Shown one piece after another: positions 1-7,098 of a DNA stretch of 33,781 nucleotides. This DNA comes from Methylobacterium longum (GTDB taxonomy: Bacteria; Pseudomonadota; Alphaproteobacteria; Rhizobiales; Beijerinckiaceae): the NCBI RefSeq assembly GCF_022179385.1, contig NZ_BPQS01000053.1, positions 1-33,781 on the forward strand, written 5' to 3'. The number at the start of each line of letters is the position of its first letter. The stretch's first letter is position 1. The position numbers and the translations under genes are program-made. A model generated the notes under the pieces. It was not told the DNA's origin, did not search any database, and saw only the letters and a program-made list of their open reading frames with translations.

Positions 1-2
1 CG

Positions 3-230
3 AACTCGACCACCATCTCTGGAACTGTGGGATCGACACCTTCCTCGGCCCCTACGCCGATAGTACCGGTCCCAGACACCACGTCTGCTGTGAACGGAAA
101 GGCTCGCCTCCCGCGTGCGGAGCGGGGGAACGTCAACCCGATCGCCAATCCGCCGCTACCCCCGGCACGACCAAGGTTCGAGACAGAGGCTCGAGCGTAC
201 TCGCCCCGACCGGCCAAGGTGCTGCAGTAG
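3..230 (+). CDS. C-terminal tail of an unidentified Pro/Thr-rich protein (partial)
   Basis: The frame is open from the left edge to a TAG stop. It encodes about 75 residues rich in Pro, Thr, Ser and Ala, with short Pro clusters such as PTPIVPVP and NPPLPPARP. This composition is typical of a disordered C-terminal tail of an exported or cell-surface protein, but no domain is recognisable. A second frame (from base 2) stays open to about 306, so the reading frame is not certain. The 5' end lies outside the window. From 231 to 451 I see no convincing gene. Confidence 0.35.
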   Translation, partial: NSTTISGTVGSTPSSAPTPIVPVPDTTSAVNGKARLPRAERGNVNPIANPPLPPARPRFETEARAYSPRPAKVLQ

Positions 231-451
231 CCGAAAAACGATCCTCAACCGGAGCCCGAGGATCCTGCGGCCTCGTCGCTGCCATCGTGGCGGCTGGCGG
301 CATGTAGCCGCTAGTCGAGCCAGCGGACGCGCGCGACCAGCCCGAGGAAGCGCAGGGTCTCAGGCCAGGATAAGCGCCGGGTCTGAGGCGAGCGGTACGG
401 AAGCGCGGTCGGCGTCAGGCGCGCTCCAAGTACGTAGCCTCGTCAGACGAG

Positions 452-1630
452 TTACTCAGGGGCAGGGCCGTCGCTGGTATGTTTGAGCAGCATGGCGGGC
501 CTATTGCTCCGAGCAAGAGGCAAGTTCAGTTTCGACGTCAGCCATCTCCTGATTGGTACATCGAAGAGCGCGTAAGCTGCCGCAGAAACCAGTAGGACGA
601 AGAGGGTCGCTGGGGCAACGACACCGAGCCGCTCGACTAAGGACAGGTGAAGCTTAGTCCCAAGCACTCCGAAGCCTCTGATCAGGGGGAAGTGGAGGGC
701 GTAAATCGGGTAAGACAGGTCGCCGCTCCAAGCAGACCAGCGCTGCCCGAGTGCCCCGAAGTGCGCCGATGATGCGGCCCAAACGATCCAAGGCAGGATG
801 AAGAAGACGCAGATGCCGTCGAACGCCTCGTTCAGAGCGCCGAGGGTGGGCATCAGTAAGATGGCGACGAGCAGGAGAGCGGGGATGGCGAAGGGAGGAC
901 GCGGCGCCCGACCCCGGATGCGGAACAAGATCAGCCCCACGCTGAACGACCAGCCCACCCGGGCGAAGCCCAGCCAGAAGTCGTTCGGCAGAGCGCCGAA
1001 ATCGATCTCCCCATACCGATGGACGCCCCAGAGCAGGCCGAGCACACTGATCCCGAGCACCGGCACCAGGGCCCAGAGATCAAGGCGCATCCAGGCCCAA
1101 ATCGCAAAGGCGACGTTAGCGACAGCTTCCAGAAAAAGTGACCACGTGGGAGTGTTCAAGGGGAACACCACGCTGTCCAGCGTCGTCGTTGTTCCCATTG
1201 GTAAGAGGACCAAGCCGAACAAGAGTGCTCGCATGGTATCAATCAAGTGGTGATGCTGATCGGCGACGCCCGGCCGTATGAGTTCGGCAACAGCTCCGAC
1301 GAGCGTTCCCAGGACGATAAGTGGCATTAGGCGGACCGCACGCATAAGCGCGAACCGCAAGATGGGGAGGCGTCCTGAGGCAATACGGGCTTGGTAAGCC
1401 CGAGCCATCACGAAGCCGCTCAAGATGAAGAAAAAGTCCACGGCTAAATAGCCATGCCGGAACAGAAAAGCGATATTGAGTCGCTCAGTATAGTGCAACC
1501 AAACTACTCCGAGCGCTGCTAAACCTCGAAGTAGATCGAGACCGAGATAATGGTCAGCTTGGCCTGACGCTGCCGGTAATGCTGCGTTAAGGGCAAAGGC
1601 TTCTCGAAAGAATTTTTTCAATCCAGACAT
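452..1630 (-). CDS. Acyltransferase 3 family integral membrane protein (OafA/YrhL-like)
   Basis: This 392-residue polytopic protein (about ten hydrophobic segments) matches the acyltransferase-3 family, whose members O-acetylate sugars of LPS, exopolysaccharide or other surface glycans in the inner membrane. The first membrane segment carries the family signature around residues 34-50: an LRGLAALGVVWLHY stretch with the conserved Arg and His. An RAYQARIASGR loop follows TM2 (FFFILSGFVMARAY). The length is normal for a stand-alone AT-3 domain. ATG at 1630 follows an AT-rich region with no strong Shine-Dalgarno. Substrate and acyl donor cannot be read from sequence. The sugar transferase at the right edge and the two GNAT-fold acyltransferases near 9 kb make surface polysaccharide modification a reasonable inference. 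Confidence 0.9.
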   Translation of the reverse strand: MSGLKKFFREAFALNAALPAASGQADHYLGLDLLRGLAALGVVWLHYTERLNIAFLFRHGYLAVDFFFILSGFVMARAYQARIASGRLPILRFALMRAVRLMPLIVLGTLVGAVAELIRPGVADQHHHLIDTMRALLFGLVLLPMGTTTTLDSVVFPLNTPTWSLFLEAVANVAFAIWAWMRLDLWALVPVLGISVLGLLWGVHRYGEIDFGALPNDFWLGFARVGWSFSVGLILFRIRGRAPRPPFAIPALLLVAILLMPTLGALNEAFDGICVFFILPWIVWAASSAHFGALGQRWSAWSGDLSYPIYALHFPLIRGFGVLGTKLHLSLVERLGVVAPATLFVLLVSAAAYALFDVPIRRWLTSKLNLPLARSNRPAMLLKHTSDGPAPE

Positions 1631-1928
1631 ATATGTTCAATTTTTCACATAGATCACTATGGCAGATTAAGCCCAAAATAAGTGGCATCTTTGCTATAGA
1701 GCGGAAGCTGATTTTAGCGAAAGTGTGTCAAACTACATATCTGCTTCTACGACCCTTTTGATCGTGCGTTCTCACGAAGTTTTGAATATCAGTCCAGGAG
1801 ATGTGGGGCGCTCAACCTGTGACAGCCGTGTCCGAGCACGTTGTGACGTGTTTGCCGCTGGAGCCTTGACGAACGGAGGAGGCATCGATGCCATCACCGT
1901 TGTTCGTCAATCGGGAGCGCGACCGACA
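1631..1928. other. AT-rich intergenic stretch upstream of the acyltransferase
   Basis: About 100 bases next to the acyltransferase start are much richer in A/T than the surrounding DNA and probably hold its promoter; I cannot assign -35/-10 boxes. A plus-strand frame starting at 1888 follows a good GGAGG, but its protein (many Arg/Ala/Pro) runs antisense into the gene at 2076 and looks non-coding. Confidence 0.4.
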
Positions 1929-2075
1929 TCAGCGGACCTTGACCATATCAATCAGTGCCACACCCATGGCCGCGATGACGTTGCCGCGCCCACGCCAGGG
2001 CAGGATGTTCGCTGCGGACAGGGTCCCTGCCTCTGGCTCGGCAGCCAGCCGGCCCGCTCGGGTTGCGGGTCGGGT
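1929..2075 (-). pseudogene. Possible 3' remnant, in frame after the neighbouring stop
   Basis: Directly after the TGA of the 2076-2357 gene and in the same frame, 48 further codons stay open to another stop. The last part (AANILPWRGRGNVIAAMG, then ALIDMVKVR) has a mixed, protein-like composition unlike random high-GC frames. It may be the tail of a longer protein cut by a nonsense mutation, or a fragment of another gene. No family is recognised. Confidence 0.22.
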
Positions 2076-2357
2076 TCAGAGCAGGGAGGCGAGACCGGTC
2101 AGGACCATGCCGCCGCCCACGATGACGAGGGCGGCCAGCAGCTCACCGGCCACGTCTAGGAAGCGCAGGGACCGGCTGTGCGCGGTGTCGGGGCGGACGG
2201 GCGCCACAGCCTGCCAGGGCTCGATCGTGCCGGGCTGCGTCTCGTCGGGCAGGTTGCGGTAGCGGCGATCCAGCGGGATCTGGCGGCGGCCCGTGCGGGC
2301 GCTGGTGCTGCGCACCGGGACGGGCTGGCTGAAATTCGGGATGCGGGCATAGGACAT
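2076..2357 (-). CDS. Small protein with one C-terminal membrane segment, unknown function
   Basis: A 93-residue protein: a basic N-terminal half (RSTSARTGRRQIPLDRRYR), a short linker, and a hydrophobic C-terminus (LLAALVIVGGGMVLTGLASLL) that would make one membrane anchor. The ATG is preceded by AGGAG with suitable spacing. It lies 86 bases downstream of the 2444-2734 gene on the same strand and may share its promoter, which holds the repeated operator at 2751-2818. No homologous family is recognised. Confidence 0.55.
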   Translation of the reverse strand: MSYARIPNFSQPVPVRSTSARTGRRQIPLDRRYRNLPDETQPGTIEPWQAVAPVRPDTAHSRSLRFLDVAGELLAALVIVGGGMVLTGLASLL

Positions 2358-2443
2358 CGTTCGCGCTCCTGGTGGGGCTCGTGGCGGTGGATCGGAGGTG
2401 AAGGGATGGCGCCGGAGGGGGTCAGACCGGCGCGGTCAGGGGG

Positions 2444-2734
2444 TCAGTGCGCGGCGGCGCGGTGGGCGGCCTTGGCGACCTGCCACGTGGCCTTCAGGGC
2501 GGAGGACATCGCCTCAGCGCGGGAGACGCCGCAGCGCTCCTGAATGCCGGTGGCAGCCTTGCAGGCGGCGGCCATAATGGCGGCGCGGTCGTAGCGGCCG
2601 GCGACGACGAGGGGACGGGTGTGGGCGCCGAGCTGGATCAAGGCGCGGGCGCCAAGCATGCCGGCGGGGATCTTGGTGCGGGCGTCCTGGCCGGCGCGGT
2701 CGATGCGGGTCCAAGAGACGGTGCGGAAAGCCAT
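2444..2734 (-). CDS. Small Ala-rich protein, unknown function, divergent from the XRE regulator pair
   Basis: A 96-residue soluble protein, MAFRTVSWTRIDRAGQDART at its start, rich in Ala with two Cys. No domain is recognised. It begins 16 bases from the first palindrome of the operator cluster and is transcribed away from the XRE genes, the standard layout of a regulator controlling a divergent neighbour. It is probably a target of that regulator. The length and the clean ATG support a real gene, but the function is open. Confidence 0.55.
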   Translation of the reverse strand: MAFRTVSWTRIDRAGQDARTKIPAGMLGARALIQLGAHTRPLVVAGRYDRAAIMAAACKAATGIQERCGVSRAEAMSSALKATWQVAKAAHRAAAH

Positions 2735-2750
2735 GGACGACAGCCCCTCT

Positions 2751-2818
2751 GTTGTGCTACCAGCACAACATGAGGCCGCACTTATGTGCTGTCAACACAA
2801 AAATGGTGCTACCAGCAT
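2751..2818. promoter_or_regulatory. Three-copy palindromic operator (GTGCT-N3-AGCAC) in a divergent promoter
   Basis: Three related inverted repeats lie between divergent genes. The first, 2751-2769, has perfect 8-base arms GTTGTGCT / AGCACAAC around ACC. The second, around 2786-2798, is GTGCT-GTC-AACAC. The third, 2806-2818, is GTGCT-ACC-AGCAT and abuts the ATG of the XRE gene. Centres are about 32 and 20 bases apart, close to three and two helical turns, so bound dimers would lie on one DNA face. The likely ligand is the adjacent XRE-family protein, with autorepression by the start-proximal site. Confidence 0.7.
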
Positions 2819-3076
2819 ATGAGTGCCGACGATCAGTCAGCCCCCGTGCTCACGGTCGAGCAGATCAGGATGGCGAAGGCTGCTCTGGGTTGGTCTAATC
2901 CGATAATCGCGGAGAAGACGGGCCTCCACCGCAACACGTTGAACCGGGCTGAGAATGGCGAGGCCAAGCGCTCAACCTTGGAGCTGCTGCGCCACGTGTT
3001 CGAGGCCGCTGGATTGGAATTCATCCCCGAGAATGGCGGCGGGGCCGGGATCCGGTTCCGAGAGCGGAAGGGATGA
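2819..3076 (+). CDS. XRE-family helix-turn-helix transcriptional regulator
   Basis: An 85-residue single-domain DNA-binding protein. The HTH spans about residues 12-65: LTVEQIRMAKAALGWSNPII, then AEKTGLHRNTLNRAENGEA as recognition region, then a dimer-supporting helix ELLRHVFEAAGLEFIPENGG. The C-terminus IRFRERKG is shared with a decayed copy at about 5590-5634. ATG at 2819 is preferred to an upstream start at 2786 because the homologous part begins here and the earlier start lies inside the operator. No Shine-Dalgarno precedes it, so translation may be leaderless or weak. It overlaps the next XRE gene by ATGA, implying co-expression. Confidence 0.85.
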   Translation: MSADDQSAPVLTVEQIRMAKAALGWSNPIIAEKTGLHRNTLNRAENGEAKRSTLELLRHVFEAAGLEFIPENGGGAGIRFRERKG

Positions 3077-3282
3077 CCACAGGCCTTCAAATCCTACAGG
3101 CGCGTCGCTCGCTCGGTTGGGAACGCACGGATCTGGCCAAGCGGGCCAAGGTGCCTCTGAGCGTCGTAGCGCGGGCCGAGAGCAGCCCTGGCGAACCGGC
3201 AATCACCATCGCGCAGCTGAACGCTCTGATGCAGGCCCTGCGCGGTGCCGGCACCAGCTTCCCGCCTGCCGACTCGCTCTGA
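3073..3282 (+). CDS. Second small XRE-like regulator, translationally coupled
   Basis: A 69-residue protein with the pattern of a minimal XRE HTH: ILQARRSLGWERTDLAKRAK, VPLSVVARAES, then a helix ITIAQLNALMQALRGAG. It starts inside the stop of the preceding regulator (ATGA overlap). Two small XRE proteins in tandem may heterodimerise or form a repressor/antirepressor pair; that is an inference. A GC-rich hairpin follows about 40 bases downstream. Confidence 0.75.
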   Translation: MTTGLQILQARRSLGWERTDLAKRAKVPLSVVARAESSPGEPAITIAQLNALMQALRGAGTSFPPADSL

Positions 3283-3321
3283 GGCATCCCATAAAAGGAC
3301 TGGTTTTTTATTCGGAAACAG

Positions 3322-3347
3322 GGGCGCTCCTGCCTCGGGCGCCCATT
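3322..3347 (+). terminator. Hairpin after the XRE pair, possible terminator
   Basis: GGGCGC and GCGCCC arms about 11 bases apart form a GC-rich stem followed by a short ATTTCC. The U-tract is weak, so this is a possible rather than certain intrinsic terminator. Confidence 0.35.
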
Positions 3348-3536
3348 TCCGCGATCCCTAAAAGGCCCCTTCCCCAGGATGGACGGGACCTGATGCCAGC
3401 ATGAGCCTCATCCGCAACGAGGCATGAAGCTGACGGCGATGGGTTGAATGGCCTCGCTGTGGAACGTTGAGCCAAGAAGGGCTAATTCGGGCTCACGGCA
3501 CACCGTGTTGGCGAGCCGACTACCAGGATTATCTCT

Positions 3537-3749
3537 ATGGCTACCGGCACTGTGAAGTGGTTCAACGAGACCAAGGGCTACGGCTTCATCCAGCCCGATG
3601 ACGGCGGCGGCAGGGACGTGTTCGTCCACATCTCGGCTGTCGAGCGCGCGGGCATGCGTAGCCTGAACGAAGGGCAGAAGGTCTCCTACGACGTCGAGGC
3701 CGACCGGCGCAGCGGCAAGGAGAGCGCCGCCAACCTGAAGGCGGTCTGA
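3537..3749 (+). CDS. Cold-shock family protein (single CSD, RNA chaperone)
   Basis: A 70-residue cold-shock domain protein that binds single-stranded RNA/DNA as a chaperone. Both nucleic-acid-binding motifs are present: RNP1 as KGYGFIQPDD (residues 13-22) and RNP2 as DVFVHISAV, after the family start MATGTVKWFNETKG. Length and sequence are canonical. The roughly 250-base region upstream has no gene and may contain a long, structured 5' UTR, as in many csp genes; I see no sequence that proves this. It resembles ordinary chromosomal alphaproteobacterial Csp proteins, so a stand-alone core-type gene sits among accessory genes. Confidence 0.95.
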   Translation: MATGTVKWFNETKGYGFIQPDDGGGRDVFVHISAVERAGMRSLNEGQKVSYDVEADRRSGKESAANLKAV

Positions 3750-3762
3750 GCAGTAGCAGACC
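3743..3762 (+). terminator. Hairpin overlapping the csp stop codon
   Basis: GGTCTG and CAGACC arms enclose an 8-base loop and overlap the TGA stop. No T-run follows, so it may stabilise the 3' end rather than terminate. Confidence 0.3.
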
Positions 3763-3828
3763 AGTCAGTTAATTGATGGCGCCGCGTTGGCCGTGGCGTT
3801 GTCGCATGTGCCCTGGCATAGCGTGCTG

Positions 3829-4035
3829 ATGGCTGATCCTGTCCCGCACCCCTACTCCATCGAGGTCTCGCCGGTCGCCAAGCCGGAGGGCCACTTCCAG
3901 TGGGCGATCCGCAAGAGCGGCAAGCTGACCGAGCGGTCGGACCGGCCCCACCGCAGCGAGGCCAAGGCGTTTGAGAGCACCATGGAGGCCGTCGAACGGG
4001 CGATGAAGCCGGGAGCTGATGGCGGGCGTCGCTGA
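3829..4035 (+). CDS. Small conserved-looking protein, unknown function
   Basis: About 68 residues beginning MADPVPHPYSIEVSPVAKPE, followed by GHFQWAIRKSGKLTERSDRP and a helical C-terminus. The fold looks like a small beta-strand-plus-helix domain: an aromatic/charged strand region, then the helix AFESTMEAVERAMK. An in-frame start at 3787 would add 14 residues of lower quality, so 3829 is preferred. No catalytic motif is visible. Confidence 0.6.
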   Translation: MADPVPHPYSIEVSPVAKPEGHFQWAIRKSGKLTERSDRPHRSEAKAFESTMEAVERAMKPGADGGRR

Positions 4036-4098
4036 GCGCGCTGTCATCTGCCAAGCCGCGGCAGCCCGTGATTAGAGCAGGCGGAGGGGCCGTACAGC

Positions 4099-4359
4099 CT
4101 ATGCAACGTCGCTGACCTGCTGCCTTGGTCCGCTCTCGCCAACGAGGGTACCGATCAGCCGCCAGAGTTCCTGATGCTCGGGGCTGTTGCGGCCGGAGGC
4201 GAGGAACGTCGAGAGGCTGAAATCCGTCACGTGGCCGCCTGAAGCGACATTGCCGGTGTGCCGAACAAAGCTGTGCCCCGTCGTGGGGTCAAACAGCAGG
4301 TGCCAGCAATCGCCATTCGGGCTGGCGTAGATCAAGCGATTGGCTTCGGGAAGGCTCAT
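4099..4359 (-). CDS. Small protein, unknown function; decayed copy at about 7.0 kb
   Basis: An 86-residue protein starting MSLPEANRLIYASPNGDCWH, with a beta-rich N-terminal half (WHLLFDPTTGHSFVRH) and a helical C-terminal half (SPEHQELWRLIGTLVGE). ATG at 4359 is chosen because GGAGG lies about six bases upstream. It is divergent from the gene at 4449. The DNA of its 3' half recurs, with changes, at about 7005-7090, so the family has been duplicated here and one copy lost. Function is not recognised. Confidence 0.65.
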   Translation of the reverse strand: MSLPEANRLIYASPNGDCWHLLFDPTTGHSFVRHTGNVASGGHVTDFSLSTFLASGRNSPEHQELWRLIGTLVGESGPRQQVSDVA

Positions 4360-4448
4360 AGCCGGCCTCCATGTTCGGGCATAGGACGACGGCACAGACC
4401 CTGCGTCAGTTCCACGGATCGGCCAACCGACGTCTCGCTGGAGCCACG

Positions 4449-4739
4449 ATGCGACTGAGTCCGGCACCAAATCTCAACGGGGAAGGTCCAGTGGACGAGG
4501 CTGCGGTGGGCGCACTCGTGACCCTGGTGCTGGCGATCGAGCGCACGCCGACTGGCCCGTACGCTGCCGGCTACCGCGCTTCGATCCGCCGGCACGGCCA
4601 AGCGCTCGCTGACAAAGGCGGTTCTGAGATGATGCAGGCGGTGCTCAGGCAGGTCGCGCAACTCTCGCCCGTCCGGGCGGACGCACGCCGTGCCATCATC
4701 GTGTCGGCGTGGTCGAACCTACTCGCGCGAGGCCGATGA
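4449..4739 (+). CDS. Small helical protein, unknown function
   Basis: A 96-residue, mostly helical protein starting MRLSPAPNLNGEGPVDEAAV. ATG 4449 has GGAG five bases upstream; the longer frame from 4371 runs through the promoter of the divergent gene. The C-terminal pattern RADARRAIIVSAWSNLLARG resembles the end of the protein at 20878-21129 (RATVRAEILAAAWADLLPG), suggesting two members of one small family in this window. No function can be named. Confidence 0.55.
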   Translation: MRLSPAPNLNGEGPVDEAAVGALVTLVLAIERTPTGPYAAGYRASIRRHGQALADKGGSEMMQAVLRQVAQLSPVRADARRAIIVSAWSNLLARGR

Positions 4740-4760
4740 AGCAGCCCAGAATGCGGCAGC

Positions 4761-5021
4761 CTACGCGAGCGCCTGCGGGTGCGGTGAGGACGTGCCGGAG
4801 TACGTGTCGGGCTTCAGCGGACAGCCGCTATGGGCCCTCCGGTGCGACATGGTCCGACGAACGGTTGGCGAGCCGTAGGCGCCTAGGATCATCACCTGCC
4901 CGTGGCAGGCCGGGCAGCGCTTCACGGCCATAACGTGCTCGGTTGCTGCCTCAGTGAGGCTGACAGCGCGCCATTCGCCCTCGATCTTCACTTCGCAGGT
5001 CTGCGGCTTGGGCTTCGTCAT
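4761..5021 (-). CDS. Small putative zinc-ribbon-like protein, unknown function
   Basis: An 86-residue protein starting MTKPKPQTCEVKIEGEWRAV. A CPACH pair near residues 37-41 and a later Cys and His (SHRRAHSGCPL) could bind a metal ion. The N-terminus would form a short beta hairpin carrying a further Cys. ATG 5021 is preferred because upstream in-frame codons are Arg/Ser-rich and unlike coding sequence. The zinc-binding role is inferred from Cys/His spacing only. Confidence 0.55.
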   Translation of the reverse strand: MTKPKPQTCEVKIEGEWRAVSLTEAATEHVMAVKRCPACHGQVMILGAYGSPTVRRTMSHRRAHSGCPLKPDTYSGTSSPHPQALA

Positions 5022-5144
5022 GCCAGCGAGGTGCCATACCAGTGAGATCGACGCCAGGGTGTCAGGATCGCTGGCGCAGGGGCCCGAACGGCGGCGCGAA
5101 ACCTGCGTTGATTGGCGCTGCACGCTGCTCCTGAGATGCGTCTC

Positions 5145-5381
5145 ATGCCCCGCTACTTCATCGACCTACACGACGGGGGCGAGTTGCTTCGTGACCAGGA
5201 CGGCTACGAATTGCCCGACCTCGAAGCCGCGCGGGCGCAGGCGGTGCGGATCATGATCAGGATTGCACAGGGTCTCACGGACAAACCAGGGCGGCAGGAT
5301 TACGTCGCCGCCGTGCGGGACGCCCAGGGCGCAGTGCGATGGCGCTACAGAATGTCCCTCGACGCCGATCCAGCCGAATGA
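5145..5381 (+). CDS. DUF6894-like protein
   Basis: A 78-residue protein with the pattern I know from DUF6894 proteins, which occur in many copies in Methylobacterium and other Rhizobiales. It starts MPRYFIDLHDGGELLRDQDG, continues ELPDLEAARAQAVRIMIRIA, and ends in a strand pair (DYVAAVRDAQGAVRWRYRMS). The family has no established biochemical function. ATG 5145 matches the usual family start MPRYF; the longer frame from 5112 adds unrelated residues. It is one of the better indicators of the host lineage. Confidence 0.85.
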   Translation: MPRYFIDLHDGGELLRDQDGYELPDLEAARAQAVRIMIRIAQGLTDKPGRQDYVAAVRDAQGAVRWRYRMSLDADPAE

Positions 5382-5420
5382 ACGCGCTCGCCGTCACCGT
5401 GTACCCTGTGCCTGCTGCAC

Positions 5421-5477
5421 GGTCAGGATTGGGGCGTGCCGATCTGTGAGTTCGCCAAGAAGGCTGCAGGTTGGTGA
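5421..5477 (+). pseudogene. 3' remnant of a copy of the 7693-8079 gene
   Basis: Nineteen codons ending in TGA encode GQDWGVPICEFAKKAAGW. This corresponds to the end of the intact gene at 7693-8079 (GQIWGVPIWEFAARAR), and the DNA shares GGGGCGTGCCGATCTG. Upstream similarity is lost, so only the tail survives. Confidence 0.55.
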
Positions 5478-5583
5478 GGTACCGGGTTCAGGCCAGGATC
5501 GGCGGCACGGGCTCGCTGGTCGGGTTCACGGTGCTGGTGACGGCGCCGGCGGCCTGACGGGCCTCGTGCCGTAGCCCCTATAA

Positions 5584-5634
5584 TCCAGAGTTCACCTCGG
5601 GGCTGCGATCCGGTTCCGGGAGCGGAAGGGATAG
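5584..5634 (+). pseudogene. 3' remnant of an XRE regulator like 2819-3076
   Basis: In frame with TAG, this stretch encodes GAAIRFRERKG, matching the C-terminus GAGIRFRERKG of the XRE regulator at 2819-3076. The bases GATCCGGTTCCG are identical. The upstream coding part is missing or frame-shifted. Confidence 0.6.
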
Positions 5635-5690
5635 GCGTTGGGGCAGTCAGATCGTACCAGCGAGCACCTGAAGGCGAAGGGCTATCTGAA

Positions 5691-5855
5691 GTGAGCAGAC
5701 CGCGGCTTGCCATGGGGCTTGCCGGATTTGTCGTCGCGTTCGTGTCAGTCGTGGTGCTGAAGGCAAGCGCCCACCAGAACGCGCCAAGTGCCGTGCTCGT
5801 CGCAGCACTCGTTGCTGGAATTGCGGTGGCTACCATCGCCGCAAAAGGGTGGTAG
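5691..5855 (+). CDS. Small two-helix membrane protein (54 aa)
   Basis: A GTG start at 5691 opens 54 codons. Two hydrophobic segments are evident: LAMGLAGFVVAFVSVVVLK, and AVLVAALVAGIAVATIAA after a short polar loop (ASAHQNAPS). The start overlaps the stop of an 18-codon frame (ends KAKGYLK) by GTGA, which looks like translational coupling to a vanished upstream gene. Such short hairpin membrane proteins include toxins, holin-like proteins and envelope regulators; nothing here selects among them. Confidence 0.5.
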   Translation: MSRPRLAMGLAGFVVAFVSVVVLKASAHQNAPSAVLVAALVAGIAVATIAAKGW

Positions 5856-5990
5856 CCGCCCCCCTGCCTCGTGGAAGAGGCGCTGAAGGCGATGCGCTCC
5901 GATAGTCATGCCGGCCTTTGAACCCGTACTCGCCCTCAGCCGTTGGCGTGGCTCGCGCCAGTCCGGTGCTGATACGCGCAGAGATCCATA

Positions 5991-6278
5991 ATGAGCCGCC
6001 CCCGTCGCGTTGGCCTGCCTTGGTACGCCCTGGAGAACTACCCGGCGTTGCGCACAAGCCTCGATGATGGTGAGAAGCTGCCTCCGCTGTACGACACATG
6101 GCGGATTGCTACCGAGCAGATGGAGCGTGAGGTGCAGCGTAGCGGCGTCGAGGTCGTGCGCGTGCCGATTGAGCCGAACGCCTTCGCGGCATGGTGCTCA
6201 CGGAACGGTGGACAGAGCGATGGCGCGGCGCGGGCTAGATACGCAGCCGAGATGCTCGCGCAAGACGCTGCGGCCTGA
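5991..6278 (+). CDS. Conserved-looking small protein, unknown function
   Basis: A 95-residue soluble protein starting MSRPRRVGLPWYALENYPAL. The middle (LPPLYDTWRIATEQMEREVQ) suggests a helix, followed by a strand (VEVVRVPIEPNAFAAWC) and a C-terminal helix (GAARARYAAEMLAQ). No recognised family. The ATG follows a purine-rich stretch (AGAGATCCATA). Confidence 0.6.
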   Translation: MSRPRRVGLPWYALENYPALRTSLDDGEKLPPLYDTWRIATEQMEREVQRSGVEVVRVPIEPNAFAAWCSRNGGQSDGAARARYAAEMLAQDAAA

Positions 6279-6406
6279 TCGGAGCGCGGACCACTGTCAT
6301 CTTCATCGAGGTGAACGGCGGGGGACCGGGCGTGCGGCCGGCTGATTTTCGGCTATCGATACGCCATCCCGGCGGCTATCCTGCCGCGATGCGCTACGCC
6401 CAGTAG

Positions 6407-6589
6407 TTAGGCGTCAGCTATCGGGCAATCCGGCCCGTCCCTCCAAGGTGTTCCGTCGTAGCCCTCCATCCAGGCTCTGCGCTCCGGCGAGCGAGCCGGG
6501 TATGGGCAAGCATCCTTCGGGCGCCCGGCAGCACGGGCACGTGCCCCTTCAGAAATAGCGTTCAGGGTTGGGGGCTGGCGAATATCCAT
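6407..6589 (-). CDS. Rmf/CrpP-like small protein (60 aa)
   Basis: A 60-residue protein whose central pattern is EGARARAAGRPKDACPYP, then RRAWMEGYDG. This resembles the ribosome modulation factor/CrpP superfamily: a G-x-x-A-x(3)G start, a CPY motif, and an R-x-x-W-x-x-G-Y/W helix. Rmf dimerises 70S ribosomes in stationary phase; CrpP-type proteins have been linked to fluoroquinolone modification, a claim that is debated. ATG 6589 has AGGAGG about six bases upstream, which decides the start over the longer frame from 6703. Role in this organism is unknown; ribosome binding is the more general expectation. Confidence 0.7.
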   Translation of the reverse strand: MDIRQPPTLNAISEGARARAAGRPKDACPYPARSPERRAWMEGYDGTPWRDGPDCPIADA

Positions 6590-7004
6590 GACACCCTCCT
6601 TGAGCAGTCGGAGCCTGTCTGCACGATTGAACCTGCCAGGAGCCTGCGAAGATCCCGTCAGATCTGCCTGTTGTTGGCCGCCGTCGCGTAGGAACGACAC
6701 CACCGTCCCGGCGGCTGTCCCGCCTGGATGCGCTACGCTTCGCTAGGCGGACGGAAGCCGTGTCAGCTCGGCTTGTGGGTTCGAGGCTCAGCGCGAAGTT
6801 CACCGCGATCTCGGGCAACCTGAACTGAGCTGGCTCGGCAAGAAGAAGCCCGCGCCAGCGGACCGGGCGGGCTGAAGGTAGGGACGTTCGCTGCGTTAGA
6901 CGAACGTCTGTCGGAACCGTACCAGCCCCCGCTGCCATGGTAAGCTCGCCACGGTGACAGATCTAGGCGCGTGGTCGGGGGGCTGCTCCGTTGGGCCGTC
7001 CTTG
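6590..7004. other. Intergenic stretch with leader-like repeat, no intact gene
   Basis: No credible gene is seen. Around 6706-6738 lies CCCGGCGGCTGTCC followed by ATGCGCTACGC. This is close to a stretch at 6366-6400 and to the region immediately upstream of the start of the secreted protein at 7494 on the other strand. These may be three copies of one translation-initiation region, two of them orphaned. Confidence 0.35.
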
Positions 7005-7090
7005 TCCGCGAGCGTGCCGATCAGCCGTCAGAGGTCCTGATGCTCGGGGCCGTTGCGGCCCGATGCTAGGAAGGTCGGCAGATGATGACC
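7005..7090 (-). pseudogene. Remnant of a second copy of the 4099-4359 gene
   Basis: The DNA here matches the 3' half of the gene at 4099-4359 over about 80 bases (for example CCTGATGCTCGGGG and GCCGATCAGCCG) with scattered substitutions and an in-frame disruption. The 5' half of the gene is absent, and the secreted-protein gene begins just beyond. Confidence 0.6.
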
Positions 7091-7098
7091 GCCAGCAA

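Noticed and set aside
115..486. Long plus-strand frame rich in Arg and Ser
   Set aside because: Composition is typical of a shadow frame in GC-rich DNA; it overlaps the acyltransferase 3' end and has no recognisable motif.
798..1253. Plus-strand frame of 151 codons
   Set aside because: Antisense to the acyltransferase gene; basic, low-complexity product.
1888..2262. Plus-strand frame with a good GGAGG
   Set aside because: Antisense to the 2076-2357 gene and Arg/Pro-rich; only the ribosome-site match is favourable.
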